This document shows positions 43,966 through 53,111 of a stretch of 64,000 nucleotides of DNA, in pieces. Numbering within the stretch: the stretch's first letter is position 1; each line of letters starts with the position of its first letter. Position numbers and translations under genes: made by a program. This stretch comes from Phycisphaerae bacterium (GTDB lineage: Bacteria > Planctomycetota > Phycisphaerae > UBA1845 > UTPLA1): the NCBI GenBank assembly GCA_019636475.1, contig JAHBXN010000005.1:1-64000 (forward strand), read 5' to 3'. The notes under the pieces are model-generated. The model had not been told where the DNA came from and ran no database searches. It saw only the letters and a list, made by a program, of their open reading frames with translations.

Positions 43966-46458
43966 ATGAGCACTATCCCCAATTCCGACCTGCTTGGCTC
44001 CGAAATTCCAGAATTCAGCGGCTGGCGATCCATTGGTCCCGTTACCGGCTACTCTCAGAAATCCAATTCGTTCACGATCGACTGCGGCGAGGCCAAGCTT
44101 CGAATCAGCTTTGAACGTCAAGGGATTGTTCGGCTCAGGCTTGCCCAGACGGGCATCTTCGGTCGCGACCATTCCTGGGCGGTGATCGCCGACGACACAC
44201 CCGCCCCCGCATGGAAGATCGATGATGAGACAAATCAAATCACGCTGATTACGAGCACGCTGCGAGTGGTCATCCAGAAAAATCCCTGCCGCGTCGCCTT
44301 TCACACACTCGACGGAAAGCTGATCGCGGGGCACGATCCCGGCAAGGGCATCGCATGGGACGGAGATGAAGTCCGTTGCTCCATGCGTCTGAATGACGAC
44401 GATCATTTCTTCGGCCTTGGCGAGCGAGGCAGCCCGCTGGACAAGCGCGGACAAGTGCTCGTCGACTGGAACCACGACGCAGCCGAACACGATCCGTGGA
44501 CCGATCCGCTCTATCAATCCCATCCGTTCGTCATCGTGCTGAACGCCGGGCGCGCGCATGGCATTTTTTTTGACAATACGTTCCGAGCGACCTTTGACCT
44601 CGGCAAGACGTCCACTTCCCGGTATTCATTCGGAGCCGACGGCGGTGAGTTGAACTATTACTTCATTCCCGGCCCCACCGTGAAGGACGTCGTTCGGCGA
44701 TACGGCGCGCTCGTCGGCACCCAGTCGCTCCCACCCCTTTGGGCGCTCGGCTATCAGCAGTGCCGCTGGAGCTACGAATCCGCCAGGCGCGTTCGCGGAA
44801 TGGCAAAGCGACTGCGAAAGCACCGCGTTCCATGCGACACAATTTATCTCGACATTGACTACATGGATGGCTTCCGTTGCTTCACATGGAACCGCGAAAC
44901 ATTCCCGAATCCATCGAAGCTGCTCCGAGAACTGGCGGACGACGGATTCAAGACCGTCGTCATCATCGATCCGGGGATCAAGAAGGAACAGGGCTACGGC
45001 ATCTACGATTCCGGCATCGCCGGACACCATTTCTGTAACGACGGCACCGGCCGGCCCTATGTCGGCAAAGTCTGGCCCGGGGAGAGCGTCTATCCCGACT
45101 TCACTCGCGCGGCCACCCGAAAATGGTGGGGTGATCTCTATCGGGGTCTGATCAGCGACGGCGTCACAGGGTTCTGGAACGATATGAATGAGCCGGCGGA
45201 TTTCACATTCTCACACGGCACCGTGCCGCTCACAATGCGCCACGACAATGACGGGTGCCCCACCGACCACCGTGAATGCCACAACATTTACGGAATGCAG
45301 ATGGCCCGAGCCTCATCCGAAGGATTCGCGCGGCTCAGGGAGAACGAAAGACCCTTTGTCCTGACGCGGGCCGGCTATTCTGGTGTGCAGCGATACGCCG
45401 CAGTTTGGACCGGCGACAATCTCTCGAGCTGGGAACATCTGCGCATGAGCATTCCCATGTTGTTGAACATGGGATTATCCGGAATCGTCTTTGCGGGCGC
45501 GGATATCGGCGGATTTCGCGGTTACCCATCCCCGGAGCTTTACGCACGATGGCTGCAACTGGGCATCTTCTATCCTCTGTGCCGTACGCACACCTGCGGT
45601 GGCCTTACAAAAGACGCCCCGGAGCAGGATCCCACCGCTTTCGGCAAAAAATGGCTCAAAGTCAATCGCTCAGCCATTGAGTTGCGCTATCGACTCCTGC
45701 CTTATCTTTACACCCAAGCGAACGAAGCAGAACGCTCCGGGCTACCGGTCATGCGAGCACTTGCACTCGAGTTTCCGGAGATGGAGAAAGTGCATCGTGT
45801 AGAGCATGAATTCATGTGGGGCGACCAGATGCTTGTCGCGCCGGTCGTCGAAGAAGGCACGAAGTCGCGCAAACTGCGATTGCCTCCAGGTGAATGGTAC
45901 GACTTCGAATCCGGAAAACACTTCGAAGGCGGCGCGGAAATTGCAACCCGCGTCCGGATGGACACGATACCGATGTTCGCCCGTTCCGGGGCCATCGTTG
46001 CGATGCGTGATGCCGTGCAGTACACCGGAGAAAAGTCACTCAACGAACTGATCCTCGCCATCTTTCCCGGCAACGGTCGCGGATTGTTCTATAACGACGA
46101 CGGAATTTCGTACAACTATCGCGGCGGCGAATTCGTCCGGGAAACCTACACGATTGCGGCGACTGCGGCAGGCGAGGATTCCACGATCGGCGCGGCACGT
46201 AACAGCGACGCCGTGTTCGCGTTCGAGTCGCGCGAAGGCAACGCGTCTTTTCTGCCGGCAACATACCTGCTGGCGTTTTGTGGCCGGCGACGAATTCCCG
46301 CCAATGTCGAGACCAGCGAAGGCCCGCTCAAGCATCTGAAAAAGGCCGGTCAGGCCGGGACGGGTGAGTTTGGCTGGTGGCATGATGATGCAACGCGCAC
46401 CGTGTACGTCCGAATTGCCCGACCCAGCGCCGGCGTGACCGTGACGGTGCGGCAGTAA
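43966..46458 (+). CDS. Glycoside hydrolase family 31 (alpha-glucosidase-type)
   Basis: This 830-residue enzyme has the GH31 architecture: N-terminal beta-sandwich (galactose-mutarotase-like, HFFGLGERGSPLDKRG), TIM barrel starting PPLWALGYQQCRWSYES, catalytic nucleophile Asp406 in GFWNDMNEPA, acid/base Asp484 in WTGDNLSSW, and C-terminal beta-domains. IYLDIDYMDGFRCFTW and GADIGGFRGYPSPELYARWLQLGIFYPLCRTH are strongly conserved in alpha-glucosidases. It hydrolyses terminal alpha-linked glucose from oligosaccharides. There is no signal peptide, so it is probably cytoplasmic. Any link to the polyketide cassette upstream is unproven. Confidence 0.96.
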   Translation: MSTIPNSDLLGSEIPEFSGWRSIGPVTGYSQKSNSFTIDCGEAKLRISFERQGIVRLRLAQTGIFGRDHSWAVIADDTPAPAWKIDDETNQITLITSTLRVVIQKNPCRVAFHTLDGKLIAGHDPGKGIAWDGDEVRCSMRLNDDDHFFGLGERGSPLDKRGQVLVDWNHDAAEHDPWTDPLYQSHPFVIVLNAGRAHGIFFDNTFRATFDLGKTSTSRYSFGADGGELNYYFIPGPTVKDVVRRYGALVGTQSLPPLWALGYQQCRWSYESARRVRGMAKRLRKHRVPCDTIYLDIDYMDGFRCFTWNRETFPNPSKLLRELADDGFKTVVIIDPGIKKEQGYGIYDSGIAGHHFCNDGTGRPYVGKVWPGESVYPDFTRAATRKWWGDLYRGLISDGVTGFWNDMNEPADFTFSHGTVPLTMRHDNDGCPTDHRECHNIYGMQMARASSEGFARLRENERPFVLTRAGYSGVQRYAAVWTGDNLSSWEHLRMSIPMLLNMGLSGIVFAGADIGGFRGYPSPELYARWLQLGIFYPLCRTHTCGGLTKDAPEQDPTAFGKKWLKVNRSAIELRYRLLPYLYTQANEAERSGLPVMRALALEFPEMEKVHRVEHEFMWGDQMLVAPVVEEGTKSRKLRLPPGEWYDFESGKHFEGGAEIATRVRMDTIPMFARSGAIVAMRDAVQYTGEKSLNELILAIFPGNGRGLFYNDDGISYNYRGGEFVRETYTIAATAAGEDSTIGAARNSDAVFAFESREGNASFLPATYLLAFCGRRRIPANVETSEGPLKHLKKAGQAGTGEFGWWHDDATRTVYVRIARPSAGVTVTVRQ

Positions 46459-46559
46459 CCTCGCACCTATCGCTTCCCGGCGTGATTTCAAGGTGCCCGG
46501 GCGCTGACCGCCGGAATTCATGGGTGCCCCGACCTGCCATTGCGGCGACGCGCCCTCGC

Positions 46560-46596
46560 GCGTCACAATGGCGTCGGAAGTGACAAATTGTGACGC
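46560..46596. repeat. 10-base inverted repeat in the GH31-downstream gap
   Basis: GCGTCACAAT (46560-46569) and ATTGTGACGC (46587-46596) pair perfectly with a 17-base loop. No T-run follows, so it is not a clear terminator. It may be a binding site or an RNA hairpin upstream of the next gene; that is inference. Confidence 0.4.
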
Positions 46597-46737
46597 TGCC
46601 GATTGCATCTCACTTCAGATTCGTGCATCGGCACCTCACATTATACGAGCGGCTCTCCGCACGGCGTCCTGTTCGACCGACGGCGGTCACGCAGCGCGGC
46701 TCGGTTGAGCGGCTCAATCAGGCAAGGAGACCGCGCC

Positions 46738-47271
46738 ATGTCAGCCGAAGAGTTCATGAAGCAGCAATACCTTACACTACGCGACGAGATTCGTTCGTCC
46801 AAGGCCCGCGTCTTTTTTATTCTGGTGATCGGAACACTCTTCGTGCCTTTCGTCGCATTTGCCGCCAAAGCCTATGCAAGCACCTTTGCCAGTGCGAGCC
46901 TGCCATTCATCATGCTCGTGCTGATGATTGCGTTCATCATGGAGCAGAACAGCATCGTCCGTGCCGGTAAATATCTGAAAGACCATGTCGAGCCGACATT
47001 GCAAGGCCACCCCACCTGGGAGACGTGGCTTGAAGCCAACGCAAAGATGCGAGAAGTGGACAAGAGCTTCTTCGCGAGCTTTCTGATTGTCTTCCTCGTC
47101 TTCTACGCCGCATCCGCAGGACTGGCGTTCGAGGCGCTGCTCGAGCAGTTGAGAGACGGCGATGGCTTTCCCAATCAGCAGTGGTTCGCGCTTGGCGGAT
47201 ATCTCGTCGGCGGATTCTGGTTCCTCGTTGTCTGGCTCAGTCATTGGCGGATGTGCACGACGACGAACTGA
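46738..47271 (+). CDS. Small membrane protein of unknown function
   Basis: The 177-residue protein starts at ATG 46738 (AAGGAG nine bases upstream). It has two hydrophobic hairpins: helices at about 25-45 and 52-70, then about 112-132 and 150-172, with a hydrophilic segment between. No family is recognised; the arrangement recalls small four-helix membrane proteins without catalytic residues. Its 3' end overlaps the convergent methyltransferase-like gene by 35 bases. Confidence 0.75.
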   Translation: MSAEEFMKQQYLTLRDEIRSSKARVFFILVIGTLFVPFVAFAAKAYASTFASASLPFIMLVLMIAFIMEQNSIVRAGKYLKDHVEPTLQGHPTWETWLEANAKMREVDKSFFASFLIVFLVFYAASAGLAFEALLEQLRDGDGFPNQQWFALGGYLVGGFWFLVVWLSHWRMCTTTN

Positions 47272-47875
47272 GCCGGCGGTGCAACTTGTCGCCGAGTGCG
47301 TGGAAATCGGCGTGGACCGACAGCAGCGCTTCGGCCGTTCGATCGTCGACCATCAGCAGACCGCCCGGACGGACGGCTTCCGCGACACGGCGCATCCCAT
47401 CCGCCTGACAAGCCGGGTCGAGCCGGCAAACCACGTTGAACGCAACGACTACGTCCGCCATCCCGGGAATCGGGGTCGTCGAGATGTCCACACAATGCGT
47501 GACTGATTCGGGCAGGTCGCGCGCAACGGCCGCCAGGACACGCCGCGATCGGTCGATCACCACCAACCGATGCGGCATGGCGATCGTCCGTGAGAGTTCG
47601 ACTGGTTCAAGGGATTCGAGCGGGGCAAACGGAAACCGCCGAAACAGTTGATCGGCGTATCGAGCCAGGTCACCGATGATCTTTCGCGATCTGGACAGCG
47701 CGCGGGAAGAGTCGTTGAGTAGCGGCGCGAAGAGCCGGGTTACTCCGCCCGGACCGACGATCAGGATTGTCGGATTCACCGCGCCGTCGGCCGCCAGTAA
47801 CGATCGCAACCGCTGAAACGCGCCGAGATGCCGATTATGCCAGGATGTCGAACCGACTGAATCGAGCCCCCGCAT
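47237..47875 (-). CDS. SAM-dependent methyltransferase-like protein
   Basis: The 212-residue protein has a class I methyltransferase-like pattern: NPTILIVGPGGVTRLFAPLL (motif I region), HRLVVIDRSRRVLAAVA (acidic end of beta-2), DVVVAFNVVCRLDP (motif IV region) and AVRPGGLLMVDDRT. The pattern is recognisable but the SAM motif is not the textbook GxGxG, so substrate and even activity are uncertain. Its start overlaps the stop of the lipoprotein gene upstream (TAATG), and it is the last gene of a minus-strand series that includes holA. Confidence 0.72.
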   Translation of the reverse strand: MRGLDSVGSTSWHNRHLGAFQRLRSLLAADGAVNPTILIVGPGGVTRLFAPLLNDSSRALSRSRKIIGDLARYADQLFRRFPFAPLESLEPVELSRTIAMPHRLVVIDRSRRVLAAVARDLPESVTHCVDISTTPIPGMADVVVAFNVVCRLDPACQADGMRRVAEAVRPGGLLMVDDRTAEALLSVHADFHALGDKLHRRLSSSSCTSAND

Positions 47876-49458
47876 TACGGCACGATCTTGAAGGTGGTCG
47901 TCGCGCTGTTCATCTTCCCAGCCAGGATGTCCTCAACCTCGACCTTGACCACATACTCACCCGGGGGTAATTCGCTCGGTATCGTGATGACCTTCGTGCA
48001 GAGGTAGAAATCTCGGCGCGGCCGACGAGCAAGTTCCTCGATGTTGTCCGTGGTCTGTACCCAGACTTCCTTGCCGTCCCTCGTCAGGAGCGCCTGCCGT
48101 GCCGAGAGCAATGTCCTGTACATTCCCGAATTCGTCGGACGACAACTGAAGTTGTCGATCTCGATATAGATTACGGTACGATTTCGCCTTCCGACCTTGA
48201 ACTCCGCCGGTTCGATCGGTGTGTAGCGACCGAAGCTCGCGACCTCGGAACATAGCACGATTTTTGATACCACGAGATCCGCTCGTTCACGGACAAGCCG
48301 TCTAAGCTCCTCGATTGAATCGAGTTGACGGGTTGCCCACGTCGCTGGATCGCGCCCCGAGACCGACCGCGCCGAAATCAGTGAATCAATCTGGGCAGTG
48401 ATGATCTGCTGAATATCCGCATCGACGCCGGGTATCTCGGCCCGCGCTTTTTCATCCTGCCCGTCGATCAGGTACATCATGCGAAGTCGATACTGCTGCT
48501 CGAGGTTGTTCGGGTCAGCCGCCACAAGCCGTTCCTGAGCCGCAATTCGGTTGTTAAACGAATCATCACTGTCGGTGGCATTGATCGGCTGATTCGCCCG
48601 AACCGACGGTTCTGCCGTCTCGCTGATTTCAGCTGGCGCTGCCGACGCCGGAGGTGCAGACGTCACTGAGATATCCTCCAATTCCGGCAGGCCGGAATTA
48701 GCGCCGGTTCCGGTCGAGTGATGCGAATCACCCGATGCGCCTGCTTCGCCGTTCGCGGTCGTTCGCGACCCGTTCGAAGCGGTGGGTGCCGACTGTTCGG
48801 CACTACTCTTAGAATCGATGACCTTTTGTGAACCATCGGCGGTCTTGGGACCCCGCGCGCCGGTTTTGTGAATCACTGAGCTCCCGGTGGATTCCGGGCC
48901 TTTTGACGAATCCGGCGGAGCACGGTGGCCCGGGCGCGAGACCGGCTCTTCCGACTGGACGCTGACGCCGGTGTTCCGTTCGTAACGGTCCATCGCATCT
49001 CCATCGGCCGGCTGCGCCGATTGCGAGTCGTCCGCTTTGTCATTCGACGCCGCTTCGTGAATTCGCTTCTGCCGATCGGGATCTTGTTGACGTTGCAGCT
49101 TCGTGCTCAGATCGTTTGGCTGATAATTTGCCGCTCTTGTGCGATTCATGTTGGCGGCGTAGGCCGATACGTCTTCGTCTACGTCATTCCGCTCGGCGTT
49201 GTCCGCCTTCGGCAATGGATCTTCGCCGGCTGTCGACGGACCGGACTGCGCCGTCGCCGAATCGCTTTTGTCCGGAGCGGCTGAATCGGATCTGACCTGC
49301 GCACTGCCGGAGCTGGGTCTCACGGTACGCTTCGGGCCGCTGTCCACACCCCAGAATTCATTCCAACGCTGCTTCTGAGCGTCGGAACAGCCGGCCAGAA
49401 TCAACAGAATCAACGCTGCGCCGGCCGATCCGGCATTCAACAAACTCAACTTTCGCAT
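47875..49458 (-). CDS. Lipoprotein with long low-complexity linker
   Basis: The protein (527 residues from ATG 49458; a TTG three codons earlier is also possible) has a lipoprotein signal ending LILLILAGC, then about 260 residues rich in Ser/Ala/Asp/Gln and disordered in character, then a folded C-terminal region with helices (RIAAQERLVAADPNNLEQQYRLRMMYLIDGQDEKAR, TPR-like) and a beta-sandwich end (NRTVIYIEIDNFSCRP to GEYVVKVEVEDILAGKMNSATTTFKIV). No family is recognised. The layout suggests an envelope protein tethered by a flexible linker. It lies just downstream of holA. Confidence 0.8.
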   Translation of the reverse strand: MRKLSLLNAGSAGAALILLILAGCSDAQKQRWNEFWGVDSGPKRTVRPSSGSAQVRSDSAAPDKSDSATAQSGPSTAGEDPLPKADNAERNDVDEDVSAYAANMNRTRAANYQPNDLSTKLQRQQDPDRQKRIHEAASNDKADDSQSAQPADGDAMDRYERNTGVSVQSEEPVSRPGHRAPPDSSKGPESTGSSVIHKTGARGPKTADGSQKVIDSKSSAEQSAPTASNGSRTTANGEAGASGDSHHSTGTGANSGLPELEDISVTSAPPASAAPAEISETAEPSVRANQPINATDSDDSFNNRIAAQERLVAADPNNLEQQYRLRMMYLIDGQDEKARAEIPGVDADIQQIITAQIDSLISARSVSGRDPATWATRQLDSIEELRRLVRERADLVVSKIVLCSEVASFGRYTPIEPAEFKVGRRNRTVIYIEIDNFSCRPTNSGMYRTLLSARQALLTRDGKEVWVQTTDNIEELARRPRRDFYLCTKVITIPSELPPGEYVVKVEVEDILAGKMNSATTTFKIVP

Positions 49459-49501
49459 GCTAGGCAATCCCTTACTGCTACAGGCCGCACGGTCGATGTA
49501 C

Positions 49502-50578
49502 TTAAGACGCCGCGCACAGTTCCACGATCAACTTTTCCACCGAACTCTGAACCGTTCCGAGCCCGCTCTTTGAGTTCAGGTCAATCCGGAGCAGCCCGGT
49601 CAGCATACTTCGCGATTGCGGAAGCGTGAACCGCGAAAGCTGCCGGGGAAGCATGTCCGCCGGATCCCAGATTCTCAACGCCGACTTAATGTCCCTTGCT
49701 GAAGCGCCGCGCGAATGCATCCGTTTTGCGTTATAGAGCCGCTCGAACGCGAAACGCAATCCGCCCAGTGCCATGAATTCCGCACCCTTGCCGCCCGCAA
49801 GGACCTGATGCCACATCTTCAGCGTGCCGGCCGCATCGCCTATTGTGAGTGCGTCCATCAGCTTGAACACAATTTCCGTTCGTGCCTCGCCGACGAGCAG
49901 TTCGATATCCGACGCGCGAATTTCCTTCCTCGGATGTGCATAGTCCGCCAGCTTCGATATCTCCATGTGGAGCAGGCCCGGCGTCTCCCCGACAAGCTCG
50001 ACCAGGAGAGAAGCCGCTTCACCGGCGAACACGCAACCGAACTCATCACGAGCGTGCTGACGAACCCACGAAACAAACTGTTCGCCCTTCGGCGGATCGC
50101 AGTCGATATTTCGCCCGATCCTGTCAACCACCTTGTACAATCGAGTCGTCTTCGGCCAGCTCTTGCATTCAAAAACAAGTATGCCGGTATCGCATGGGTT
50201 TTCGAGATACTTCTCAAGTAACTCGCGCGCAGACATCGCCCGCGGCACAGCCGACCGGCCGCGCGCGCTTTTCGCGGCAGTTGACTTGGGCGATGGGGAT
50301 GCGGAATCATCACCATCCTTCACGAAAAGGTCGTCCGCATCGCGCACACATACAACCCGAATCGGCGAAAACATCGATGGAGTGCGCAGGTCATCGAGAA
50401 TATCCACCAGCTGCGCGGACGACCCATCAAACAAACCGACGCTCATCGACTCGTCATGTTCGCCCAGTAATTCCTTCATGAGGCGCTTAAGCCGGCGAGA
50501 GCGAAGAAACTCGTCCTTCCCGAACACGACATGGACAGGCGGCGGCCGATCATAGGATTGCGACTCTTTTCTCTTCAA
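49502..50578 (-). CDS. holA: DNA polymerase III subunit delta
   Basis: HolA is the clamp-loader subunit that opens the beta sliding clamp during replication. The 358-residue protein shows the family pattern: VHVVFGKDEFLRSRRLKRLM at the start, FSPIRVVCVRDADDLF, TGILVFECKSWPKTTRLYKVV, then LVELVGETPGLLHMEISKLADYA, ELLVGEARTEIVFKLMDAL and an all-helical C-terminal collar domain ending VEKLIVELC. The clamp loader's ATP site is not expected in delta. The start is TTG 50578 with GGGGAG ten bases upstream; no ATG lies near. An insertion rich in Ser/Ala/Lys at about 90-110 is unusual but is probably a loop. Confidence 0.92.
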   Translation of the reverse strand: MKRKESQSYDRPPPVHVVFGKDEFLRSRRLKRLMKELLGEHDESMSVGLFDGSSAQLVDILDDLRTPSMFSPIRVVCVRDADDLFVKDGDDSASPSPKSTAAKSARGRSAVPRAMSARELLEKYLENPCDTGILVFECKSWPKTTRLYKVVDRIGRNIDCDPPKGEQFVSWVRQHARDEFGCVFAGEAASLLVELVGETPGLLHMEISKLADYAHPRKEIRASDIELLVGEARTEIVFKLMDALTIGDAAGTLKMWHQVLAGGKGAEFMALGGLRFAFERLYNAKRMHSRGASARDIKSALRIWDPADMLPRQLSRFTLPQSRSMLTGLLRIDLNSKSGLGTVQSSVEKLIVELCAAS

Positions 50579-50598
50579 GCAGTCAGTACTCCCCGCCG

Positions 50599-52032
50599 CT
50601 ATTCGGCCTCGCTGCTCAGCGTAAATCCATCGACCTTGTATATCTCCAGTCGCTTGGCAACGCGCGCCTTCAATTCCTTCGAGGCACCGGCTGAGTCCAT
50701 GGCCTTCTTCCAGGCATCCCGTGCGGCGGATCGATCGCCCATGAACAACGAAACATCACCGAAGTTCATCCATGCTTCAGCATCCGCCGGGTCCAGCAGT
50801 AGCAACTTTTCAAGTGTCGTGTGCGCCGAGCGATAATTCCGCTTTCGAGCTTGAACCAACGCCAGGCCTTTCATTGCGGAGCGATGCCCGGGATCGGCCT
50901 GAAGTATCGTGCCGTACTCCGCCTCGGCATCGTCCAATTCCCCCCGAAGGTACAACACTGCCGCCAGGTCGTTGCGAGCCGCGGCAAGGTCAGGGCGCAA
51001 TCGGAGCGCCTCTCGGTACTTCACCACCGCCACCGCTGTTTCGCCGCGAAGTCGATGCCAGGTCGCGAGATCATACTGGCGTTTGGCTTCTCTTGCAGCG
51101 CCGGAATCGTCCAGACGTTCGCCTGAATCCGGATCGGACATCGGTGAAAATGTCGGCGTTTCGCCGGTTGCATCGCCGGATTCCGTTCCGCGACGCTCAG
51201 CGGATGCCGCCGAATTCACGGACGACGCTGCCATCTCATCCTGCGATTCGGCAGTCGACCGCATTGCCAGTTCGGCGGCGGCGTCGCTAACCCGCAGGCG
51301 GTCGTCCACATGGTCGCCTCGATTGCCGGCCCGATCCGTGGCGGACAGCTTCAACTCGATGCGTCCGAAGTCTCCCTCCGGCACGCTCCATCGCAACAGG
51401 CCCTCCGCCGGCAAGCTGTCCTCAATCAAACGAAACGTCTTTGTCCGTTCAGTTCGAAATCGAATGGATACCGGTCGATCCGCCAGATCCGCGTCCTCGG
51501 CCCGCCACCGAATCGCCACTTCGCGCGTCAAATCAAAACGTTTGTCCGGCTTCAGGGTGAGTAATTGAACAACCGGAGCCGTGGTGTCCACCCGAACACA
51601 ACGTTGCGGGCGGGTCCCTTTCGTCGGAGCCGATGAACTCGCTTCAGCGGTATGAAACTGGAGGTAGAAACCGTATGCGCCATCGGCCGGTGCATCCCAA
51701 GCGACGGGGCTATCGACTCCCTTGGGTGCCTTCGACTTTTTCCAGGTCTCCCCGTCATCAGTAGTGAAGTACAGATCGATTCCCGTCAGCGGCTTCGCTC
51801 CTTCCTTTAAACGGAAATGAAGGAGCACATGAGGTGATGTCACCCGGTCAATCTCCAACTCTTTCTTCGAACTCGGCCTTCGATCCGAAGAGGGAGTTTC
51901 CCCCGCGATCGGGGGCGCAGACATCGCCGACGCCGCCAGAAGCGGCATGATCCCCAGAACCGTCAGGGAAGTGATCTGTGCGCTCCGACGCGCCCGAATT
52001 CCGGCATGTTCTGGGGATGATCCAAGCCGCAT
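50599..52032 (-). CDS. Secreted or membrane-anchored TPR protein
   Basis: The 477-residue protein has an N-terminal hydrophobic signal-like segment (ITSLTVLGIMPLLAASAMSAPP), two beta-sandwich-like regions (VLLHFRLKEGAKPLTGIDLYFTTDDGETW; VAIRWRAEDADLADRPVSIRFRTE) resembling Ig/FN3-type folds, a low-complexity linker (~290-330), and about four TPR units (ATWHRLRGETAVAVVKYREALRLRPD, AVLYLRGELDDAEAEYGTILQADPG, and so on). TPRs mediate protein contacts; no catalytic site is seen. It ends 20 bases before the holA start and is probably in the same transcription unit. Confidence 0.82.
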   Translation of the reverse strand: MRLGSSPEHAGIRARRSAQITSLTVLGIMPLLAASAMSAPPIAGETPSSDRRPSSKKELEIDRVTSPHVLLHFRLKEGAKPLTGIDLYFTTDDGETWKKSKAPKGVDSPVAWDAPADGAYGFYLQFHTAEASSSAPTKGTRPQRCVRVDTTAPVVQLLTLKPDKRFDLTREVAIRWRAEDADLADRPVSIRFRTERTKTFRLIEDSLPAEGLLRWSVPEGDFGRIELKLSATDRAGNRGDHVDDRLRVSDAAAELAMRSTAESQDEMAASSVNSAASAERRGTESGDATGETPTFSPMSDPDSGERLDDSGAAREAKRQYDLATWHRLRGETAVAVVKYREALRLRPDLAAARNDLAAVLYLRGELDDAEAEYGTILQADPGHRSAMKGLALVQARKRNYRSAHTTLEKLLLLDPADAEAWMNFGDVSLFMGDRSAARDAWKKAMDSAGASKELKARVAKRLEIYKVDGFTLSSEAE

Positions 52033-52371
52033 GTTCTAATTATCGGACATTCTATTCGATTTGCAATTCCCCGCCCCCCGAAACCACGCATTTCGCCCGA
52101 ACCGGCCGCCTGCCGCGGCACCCCTGACTGTGAATCGGCCCCCGTGGGTTGATAAGCAATGGGTCGCTAACGCACAGCTAATGTGGCTGTTACAACCGGT
52201 CGATCCGACGAATGATCGAGCTCCGGCATAGGATTTTCAGTGGCCGAAAGGTCGGAGCCGCACGCTGGCGAAACTGAAGCCGGCTGAATACGGACAAAAT
52301 GGCGACCCTGCACCAAGCGTCGAGGTCGCCCACCCATCGAACGGATTCGAGCAGTCTGAGGGGGAAAAGAC
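52033..52371. other. Intergenic region
   Basis: 339 bases between divergent genes (TPR protein and a small lipoprotein) with no gene supported. GAGGGGG at about 52358 serves the lipoprotein start. I see no strong promoter or RNA structure. Confidence 0.5.
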
Positions 52372-52821
52372 GTGATAACGTTCGAGGTGCGCCGTCGCCT
52401 TTTCTGGGGACTGGTCTGGAGTTTCCTGCTGTTCGGCGTTGTGGGGTGCCAGACTACACCGCCGCGAACGCACTCCTCCGGCTCATCGTTGACACCTGCC
52501 AGCGTGCGAAAATCCGTTCCAATTATCCCGGCCCCGCGCGATTCGAAGCCGACGCGAAAGCCAGCGCGAGCCCACGACGACCGCGTCGTCGATCACGATG
52601 CCGCGACTGAAGTGGATCAACCCGCGCACATACCAGCCGGAGTTCCTGTCGAACAGGGCGCGGGTTCAAAAGCCGATCGTGCGCGCAAGCCGATCAGATC
52701 CCCTGAAGCCGGAAATCCGAACCAGCCACGGCCCGATCGTAAACGCACGAAGCCGAAAGAGTCCGAGTATGAACGACATCCCTCCAAGTGGAGAGAAAAG
52801 CTCAAGGCAAAATACGCCTGA
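52372..52821 (+). CDS. Small basic lipoprotein
   Basis: The 149-residue protein starts at GTG 52372, eight bases after GAGGGGG. Its signal segment (LFWGLVWSFLLFGVVGC) ends in a lipobox. The mature part is almost entirely low-complexity, rich in Pro, Arg, Lys and Ser, and ends in a Lys-rich stretch (SKWREKLKAKYA). No family is recognised. It may be a surface tether or DNA/envelope-binding lipoprotein; this is inference from composition alone. Confidence 0.68.
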   Translation: MITFEVRRRLFWGLVWSFLLFGVVGCQTTPPRTHSSGSSLTPASVRKSVPIIPAPRDSKPTRKPARAHDDRVVDHDAATEVDQPAHIPAGVPVEQGAGSKADRARKPIRSPEAGNPNQPRPDRKRTKPKESEYERHPSKWREKLKAKYA

Positions 52822-53111
52822 TTATTCCGAGTCGATCATGCCAACGGTTTTGACGCAGCGTTGTCGATCTGGCGCGTCTGGAAACCTCTCGTTGTGAGCC
52901 ATCGCACAGAGCGATAAAACCCCGGCTCGGAACCGGAATATGCCGCCCCATAACGGGCGCAAACATTTCAGCGGCATCGATTGAATCGCGTGCCACCTCG
53001 GGAGAATAATACGAAAAGCGTTTGTGGAGAAACGCGCCTCGTACAACATCGCGTGAGGGTCACGCGAACGGGCCAGAACTCCATCGAAATCTGATAGGGG
53101 GAGTATACTCT

